Positions 16,201-18,918 of a stretch of DNA of 18,918 nt are shown here, one piece after another. Position numbers and translations under genes: made by a program. The notes under the pieces were generated by a model. The model was not told the origin of the DNA. It saw nothing but the letters and a program-made list of their open reading frames with translations, and ran no database searches. Origin of the DNA: Bacteroidales bacterium. Lineage in GTDB: Bacteria > Bacteroidota > Bacteroidia > Bacteroidales > Muribaculaceae. The first letter of the stretch is position 1. Each line of letters opens with the position of its first letter. Location of the stretch: contig SFLG01000061.1 in assembly GCA_004553485.1 (NCBI GenBank), positions 1 through 18,918 on the forward strand, read 5' to 3'.

Positions 16201-16576
16201 CACAGGCACCACCAGATGCAATGCCGCCAACTGCTACGCCGACAGGGAGTATCCCGCCAAGTCCGGCGCCTGCGAGATTGTCACCCCCGAACAGATTGCC
16301 TCGGGCGAGCTGGCCTACAAGCTCGGCGACGCCTTCGGACAGAATATAGGCACAGACGCACATCCCGTCCTCGGCGGCATGAAGGTATACTACGACGCCA
16401 CCGACGACAAGTACACCAACAGCGATTCCACCGGCGTAGAAGACATCAGCGTCGACAGCGAAGTCACCGTCGAGTGCTACTACGACATCCGCGGCATCGC
16501 CTCCGACCGTCCCTTCCGGGGCGTCAACTTCGTCCGCTACAGCAACGGCGAGGTGCGCAAGCTCATCGTAAAATAA
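13274..16576 (+). CDS. Large GLUG-repeat surface protein of the cobalamin locus (copy 1)
   Basis: The product has 1100 residues, 19 bp after the propeller gene and so co-transcribed with it. A signal peptide (MRLAKFLTVMLAVCAILPAK, then AN) is followed by a series of beta-sandwich-like stretches with no family I can name (VKVKMDRTSPTMTLVDKATG, YGTDYDIDVKVF, YVNFYTSRTLTGGINVSG, SFMKEN-like and others). From about 760 (YEIGTGAELAGFAQVV) comes the segment that usually precedes GLUG repeats. GLUG motifs follow at about 880-985 (YIGAILGHG, AGGIAGRMNG, NHAGIVGAIN, NAGAISGTTG with C-Y-N turns). The end (ECYYDIRGIASDRPFRGVNF, then a basic strand) is a T9SS-type sorting tail. It should be exported and surface-attached. 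Binding of corrinoid or of the propeller is a guess from position only. Confidence 0.75.
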   Translation: MRLAKFLTVMLAVCAILPAKANPVKVKMDRTSPTMTLVDKATGATIETGAPNGVEYDFDVAPGRYVLTAKGTKDNITGTIEVEVGDSTNVQVITVLTNTVYATNRDENNNNWVYGTDYDIDVKVFSREGVQQVVTLGESTTAGRKTVLALNGNSLYVTFIPSDAHKAEGYVNFYTSRTLTGGINVSGAIPKADVVTVTVPEKAYFELNIKFGHYVDFTRVEPESEAIVDGKRQLKYRLAFNQAYNFRTSIEGGITRGGIFTMKENVAQRPDLTFDESLYKAFAPDGLKHSVQDNGGYETGDIFVNINPRNHLVLKQGDTYKLHGMRTWQLTESSTNNYFIEPDFHYTILGLDGKPSTGVVTIEQKQGSAWADLKATGNGTAIVLVTYDAIGLQQYTNNAWNPYMGGEIWSAIWPENTAAFVVSVGQTASTADPNMVVNEKYNDGAKKVAGKYVDTECDVFYYLEGENGFPYTFKPINAANVTIAYPTIGEHSATYSGFGTEGVTKNEDGSYTVLLKEGRQIVCVTDAAGNAAYQVLTAKPCRREITNVTRPGSTIIQPGDQVKIQYSGLRHPANKLAAIYNMSAYVTYNGIPNGSSLILGSGQYTFGSAASAQAVTVDIPADYDVAANPELVMDEGVIQVNGFGDPIGNHRFIDPVGGRSPNFTAIAHKTYFGAIPEVRLPISQYKTFDITLSNNVSDAEITITYRGNVLTATDGVYTGSYGDYAVVARKEGYRCFRHTFSIPEGSPDNVTFNVEMELLGATAWDGKTVTTPVANADGVYEIGTGAELAGFAQVVASTATAKGVLTADIDLANFDWTPIGATSSKSFKGEFNGAGHNIRGLYIGAPKKDYQGLFGYAVGTAAAPITIKGITVSDGSVEGKSYIGAILGHGGNYVTISECANYADITAASSMAGGIAGRMNGTAECRLINCYNTGKVISNGNHAGIVGAINAKTVITNCYNIGEIADNGNAGAISGTTGTTRCNAANCYADREYPAKSGACEIVTPEQIASGELAYKLGDAFGQNIGTDAHPVLGGMKVYYDATDDKYTNSDSTGVEDISVDSEVTVECYYDIRGIASDRPFRGVNFVRYSNGEVRKLIVK

Positions 16577-16602
16577 CATTTGTCCTGCCATAGACACAAC
16601 CC

Positions 16603-16640
16603 CAGAGAAGTCCGGCCCCGTGCCGGGCTTTTCTGTGTTT
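16603..16640 (+). terminator. Terminator after the first propeller/GLUG pair
   Basis: CAGAGAAGTCCGGC (16603-16616) pairs with GCCGGGCTTTTCTG (16622-16635) as a 14-bp stem with two G-U pairs and a short loop, followed by TGTTTT. It lies 27 bp after the stop of the 1100-residue gene and should end the riboswitch-controlled transcript. Confidence 0.85.
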
Positions 16641-16846
16641 TGGCGGGGTCCAAGAAGATAGCCAGCTTCATGGACTCAATCCTCGCCCCGGGCACGTCCA
16701 AGTAATCGACAACATTGCTTGGCATCGTCAAGTAAGACACCTTCCTCCACATGGCCGTCACCGGCTACGGCAGCGAGCGTGACAACCTCGACAATGAGTG
16801 GAAGTGCACCCTGCTATTACCAACCACAAAACCGCCACAACCATGA
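16640..16846 (+). pseudogene. Possible gene remnant in the spacer between the two pairs
   Basis: One frame reads protein-like text broken by two stops: KKIASFMDSILAPGTSK, TAA at 16703, STTLLGIVK, TAA at 16733, then DTFLHMAVTGYGSERDNLDN, ending at TGA 16844. Base composition by codon position looks coding (C or G at third positions). No family was recognised. It could be the decayed end of a gene lost when the neighbouring pair was duplicated, or chance. Otherwise the spacer 16577-16943 contains only the terminator and a promoter. Confidence 0.3.
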
Positions 16847-16909
16847 GACGAAAAAACAACCGATAATCCGCCTCTCGAAACCGCTTTAGTCCATATCAAC
16901 TTTTTTCGC

Positions 16910-16917
16910 TAATTTTG
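16910..16917 (+). promoter_or_regulatory. -7 box before second propeller gene
   Basis: TAATTTTG is an exact match to the Bacteroidota TAnnTTTG element and is 26 bp before the ATG at 16944. A TTT at 16885-16887 is the only weak -33 candidate. No cobalamin-riboswitch block (GGACAGGCCC, B12 box) is present between the terminator and the gene, and the leader would be about 20 bases. Confidence 0.6.
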
Positions 16918-16943
16918 TAGTCTCAAACAATTTACTGCATCTG

Positions 16944-18134
16944 ATGAAAATTAAAAGTATACTTTCTGCCGCTGCGGCGGCCCTGATAACGCTGTCGGCG
17001 GCGTCGCAGGAGCGTATCATTCTTGTCAACGAAGGCGTCTGGCAGACCGACAACGGCCGCGTTTCATACTTCGACAACGGCAAGATCGTGTCAAACCGAT
17101 GGTTCCGCGACCGCAACGGCTACAAACTCGGCGACACGCCCAACGACATCATACAAATCAACGACAACCTTATCGCCATAGCCGTAAACTGGTCCAACAT
17201 CGTCCAGTTCATCTCCCCCGAGGGCAACGCCGTGGCGGCCACCGAGGACGTGCCCAACAACCGCAAGCTGGCCTCGGACGGCGGACGCTACGTCTACGTC
17301 TCGTCGTACGGCCAACCCGAGGGCATAGCCTACTACAAGGGCAAGATTTTCGTCGCCAACACAGGCGGCTACGCCTACACCGAGTACCACGACTTCGAGC
17401 AGACCGTCGACGTCCTCGACGCCGTGACGATGAAAAAGGAGCGCAGCATCGACACCGGCAAAATCAACCTCTACGGCAAGATGTCGCAGACGGGTCAGTA
17501 CCTGCTCATCAACTCGGCCGGCGACTGTTACGAGGTCAAGCCCTGCGGCATCATCCTCGACTGCCAGGCCGTCATCGACGGCAAGCCCGACAGCGAGTGC
17601 TTCATCGTCACCGAGCGCCCATGCACCTTCAGCACCGCCACCAACGACGGCAAGTTCCTCGCCGTCGGCTCGGGATACTCGTACATCAGCTCGGATTACG
17701 GCGACATCAGCTTCTCCACCATCGACCCAAAGCGGGTCTTTGAGACCGCAGGCCGCGAGGGCATCACCGAGACAATGCCGGGCACAATGCTTCAGGACAT
17801 CAGACAGCTTGCCATGCCCTACGGCATCTATGTCAACCCCTACACGGGCTACTATTACGCCACCGACGCCTCGGACTACGCCTCGAGCGGACGCCTGCTC
17901 CAGTGGGACAACCATGGCCAATATATCGGCTCGTGGGGCGTATACATCAACCCGGGCCACATCCTGGCCCTCCCGCCCGACGGGATGCACTTCGGCGGCG
18001 TGGACGACATTGTCGCCGACACTCCCGCCCCCGCCGACAACACCATCTACAACCTGCAGGGCATACCCGTGACCAACCCCGCGCCGGGGCAGGTTTACAT
18101 CATGAACGGGCGCAAATTCATCAAACAAAACTGA
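16944..18134 (+). CDS. BtuG-like surface beta-propeller (copy 2, internally shortened)
   Basis: The product has 396 residues and is a paralogue of the 11965 gene along its whole length: signal peptide MKIKSILSAAAAALITLSAA, then SQERIILVNEGVWQTDNGRV, GDTPNDIIQINDNLIAIAVN, NNRKLASDGGRYVYVSSYG, and a T9SS-like tail IYNLQGIPVTNPAPGQVYI. It also lacks a lipobox. At 17310-17322 the text goes straight from SSYG to QPEGIAYYKG. Copy 1 has 36 extra residues here (beginning H-E-C-K-V, ending G-Y-E), replaced by one glutamine. The missing part is about three quarters of a propeller blade, so the fold or the ligand site may be changed, or the protein may be inactive. The frame is otherwise intact. It has its own promoter and is followed by a second large gene after 55 bp. 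Confidence 0.78.
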   Translation: MKIKSILSAAAAALITLSAASQERIILVNEGVWQTDNGRVSYFDNGKIVSNRWFRDRNGYKLGDTPNDIIQINDNLIAIAVNWSNIVQFISPEGNAVAATEDVPNNRKLASDGGRYVYVSSYGQPEGIAYYKGKIFVANTGGYAYTEYHDFEQTVDVLDAVTMKKERSIDTGKINLYGKMSQTGQYLLINSAGDCYEVKPCGIILDCQAVIDGKPDSECFIVTERPCTFSTATNDGKFLAVGSGYSYISSDYGDISFSTIDPKRVFETAGREGITETMPGTMLQDIRQLAMPYGIYVNPYTGYYYATDASDYASSGRLLQWDNHGQYIGSWGVYINPGHILALPPDGMHFGGVDDIVADTPAPADNTIYNLQGIPVTNPAPGQVYIMNGRKFIKQN

Positions 18135-18189
18135 CTTTATAAACACGACAGACCGGTCAAAATTACATTTATAAAACACTATTACACAA

Positions 18190-18918
18190 ATGCGATTTAT
18201 CAAAACCCCAATCATTATACTGGCTGTCTGCACCGCGCTGCCCACGCTTGCAAACCCGGTAAAGGTAAAGATGGACAGCAACTCGCCCACAATGACGCTG
18301 GTCAACAAGGCCACCGGCGCCACAGTACAGACCGGCGCTCCCGCCAGCCTTGAATACAGCTTCGACGTCGCCCCGGGCGTATACGTCCTCACCGGCCACG
18401 GCAAGAGCGGCAACGTCACCGGCACTATCGAGGTAAATGTCACCGGCACCTCCGCCGAGCAGCAGTTTACCGTCCTCACCAACACTCTTTATGCCGGTAA
18501 CCGCGATGCCGACAAAAACTACTGGGCCTACGGCACCGACTACACCATCGACGTCAAGGTGACCGACCGCGACGGCAGCCGTCATGCCGTCACCCTGGGC
18601 GACAGCAACACCGCCGGCCGCAAAAGCGTACTGGCCTTCAGCGGCAACAATCTTTACGTCACCTTCATCCCCTCCGACGCCCACAAGGCCGAAGGATACG
18701 TCAACTTCTACACCTCGCGCACCCTCACCGCCGGCATCAACGTCAGCGGCACCATCCCCAAGTCTGACCTGGTGACCGTCACCGTGCCCGAAAAGGCAAG
18801 CTTCGAGCTCAACATCAAATTCAGCCACTACGTCGACTTCACGCGCATCGAGCCGGAGACCGACGCCATCGTAAACGGCAAGCGCCAGCTGCAGTACCGC
18901 ATGGCCTTTAATCAGACC
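18190..18918 (+). CDS. Large surface protein, paralogue of the 1100-residue protein (partial)
   Basis: The ATG at 18190 starts a frame open to the window edge (243 codons). It begins with a signal peptide (MRFIKTPIIILAVCTALPTL, then AN). It then follows copy 1 segment for segment: PVKVKMDSNSPTMTLVNKAT, YGTDYTIDVKVTDRDG, FIPSDAHKAEGYVNFYTSRT, EKASFELNIKFSHYVDFTRI, ending in RMAFNQT. Copy 1 matches through RLAFNQ, with substitutions spread evenly, so the duplication is not recent. The region corresponding to the GLUG repeats and sorting tail lies outside the window. It is 55 bp after the second propeller gene and likely co-transcribed. Confidence 0.8.
   Translation, partial: MRFIKTPIIILAVCTALPTLANPVKVKMDSNSPTMTLVNKATGATVQTGAPASLEYSFDVAPGVYVLTGHGKSGNVTGTIEVNVTGTSAEQQFTVLTNTLYAGNRDADKNYWAYGTDYTIDVKVTDRDGSRHAVTLGDSNTAGRKSVLAFSGNNLYVTFIPSDAHKAEGYVNFYTSRTLTAGINVSGTIPKSDLVTVTVPEKASFELNIKFSHYVDFTRIEPETDAIVNGKRQLQYRMAFNQT

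Noticed and set aside
11965..18134. The two propeller/GLUG pairs as an assembly duplication
   Set aside because: The copies differ throughout at many codons and in length, and have different upstream regions, so they are true diverged paralogues.

Overview
The window looks like a chromosomal segment of a GC-rich member of the Bacteroidales, most likely a Muribaculaceae-type gut bacterium. The evidence is Bacteroidota-style promoters (TAnnTTTG -7 boxes) before several genes, type IX secretion (T9SS) C-terminal sorting tails, a Wzi-family capsule protein, a GlmU-like nucleotidyltransferase fused to a left-handed beta-helix, and a BtuB/BtuG-type corrinoid locus. The family assignment is inference; no rRNA or tRNA is present.

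Region 1 (1-2000): the last 42 codons of a T9SS cargo protein, a pair of near-identical 95-bp hairpin repeats, and a wzi-like outer-membrane gene that needs one frameshift near 625 to read through. Region 2 (2001-6403): a tight same-strand operon encoding a small lipoprotein, a LegB-type sugar-nucleotide 4,6-dehydratase, an ATP-grasp ligase, a LegI/NeuB-type nonulosonate synthase and a GNAT/FemAB-like acyltransferase. It appears to be part of a legionaminic-acid-like surface sugar pathway. The aminotransferase, the hydrolysing 2-epimerase and the CMP-transferase are not in the window. Region 3 (6395-8998, minus strand): a YciO/TsaC-family protein, a B3/4-domain protein and a GlmU-like protein. 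A G-rich telomere-like spacer lies between the first two. Region 4 (9001-9641): a divergent promoter and rfbC (dTDP-4-dehydrorhamnose 3,5-epimerase).

Region 5 (9642-18918) is a corrinoid uptake locus. GC-rich hairpin repeats and a terminator are followed by a promoter, a clear cobalamin riboswitch and a BtuB-like TonB-dependent receptor. The receptor is broken by an apparent deletion of roughly 90 bp (inferred) in the plug domain. Next come a BtuG-like beta-propeller and a 1100-residue GLUG-repeat surface protein. After a terminator and a spacer, the propeller and large-protein pair occurs a second time (the last gene runs off the window), with its own promoter and no riboswitch in its spacer. 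Neither propeller is a lipoprotein: both have ordinary signal peptides and T9SS-like C-termini. The second propeller lacks about 35 residues in frame.

The best candidate for something undescribed is this duplicated pair: a T9SS-exported BtuG-like propeller plus a large GLUG protein, placed behind a B12 riboswitch and a broken receptor. Second is the ATP-grasp gene inside the nonulosonate operon.
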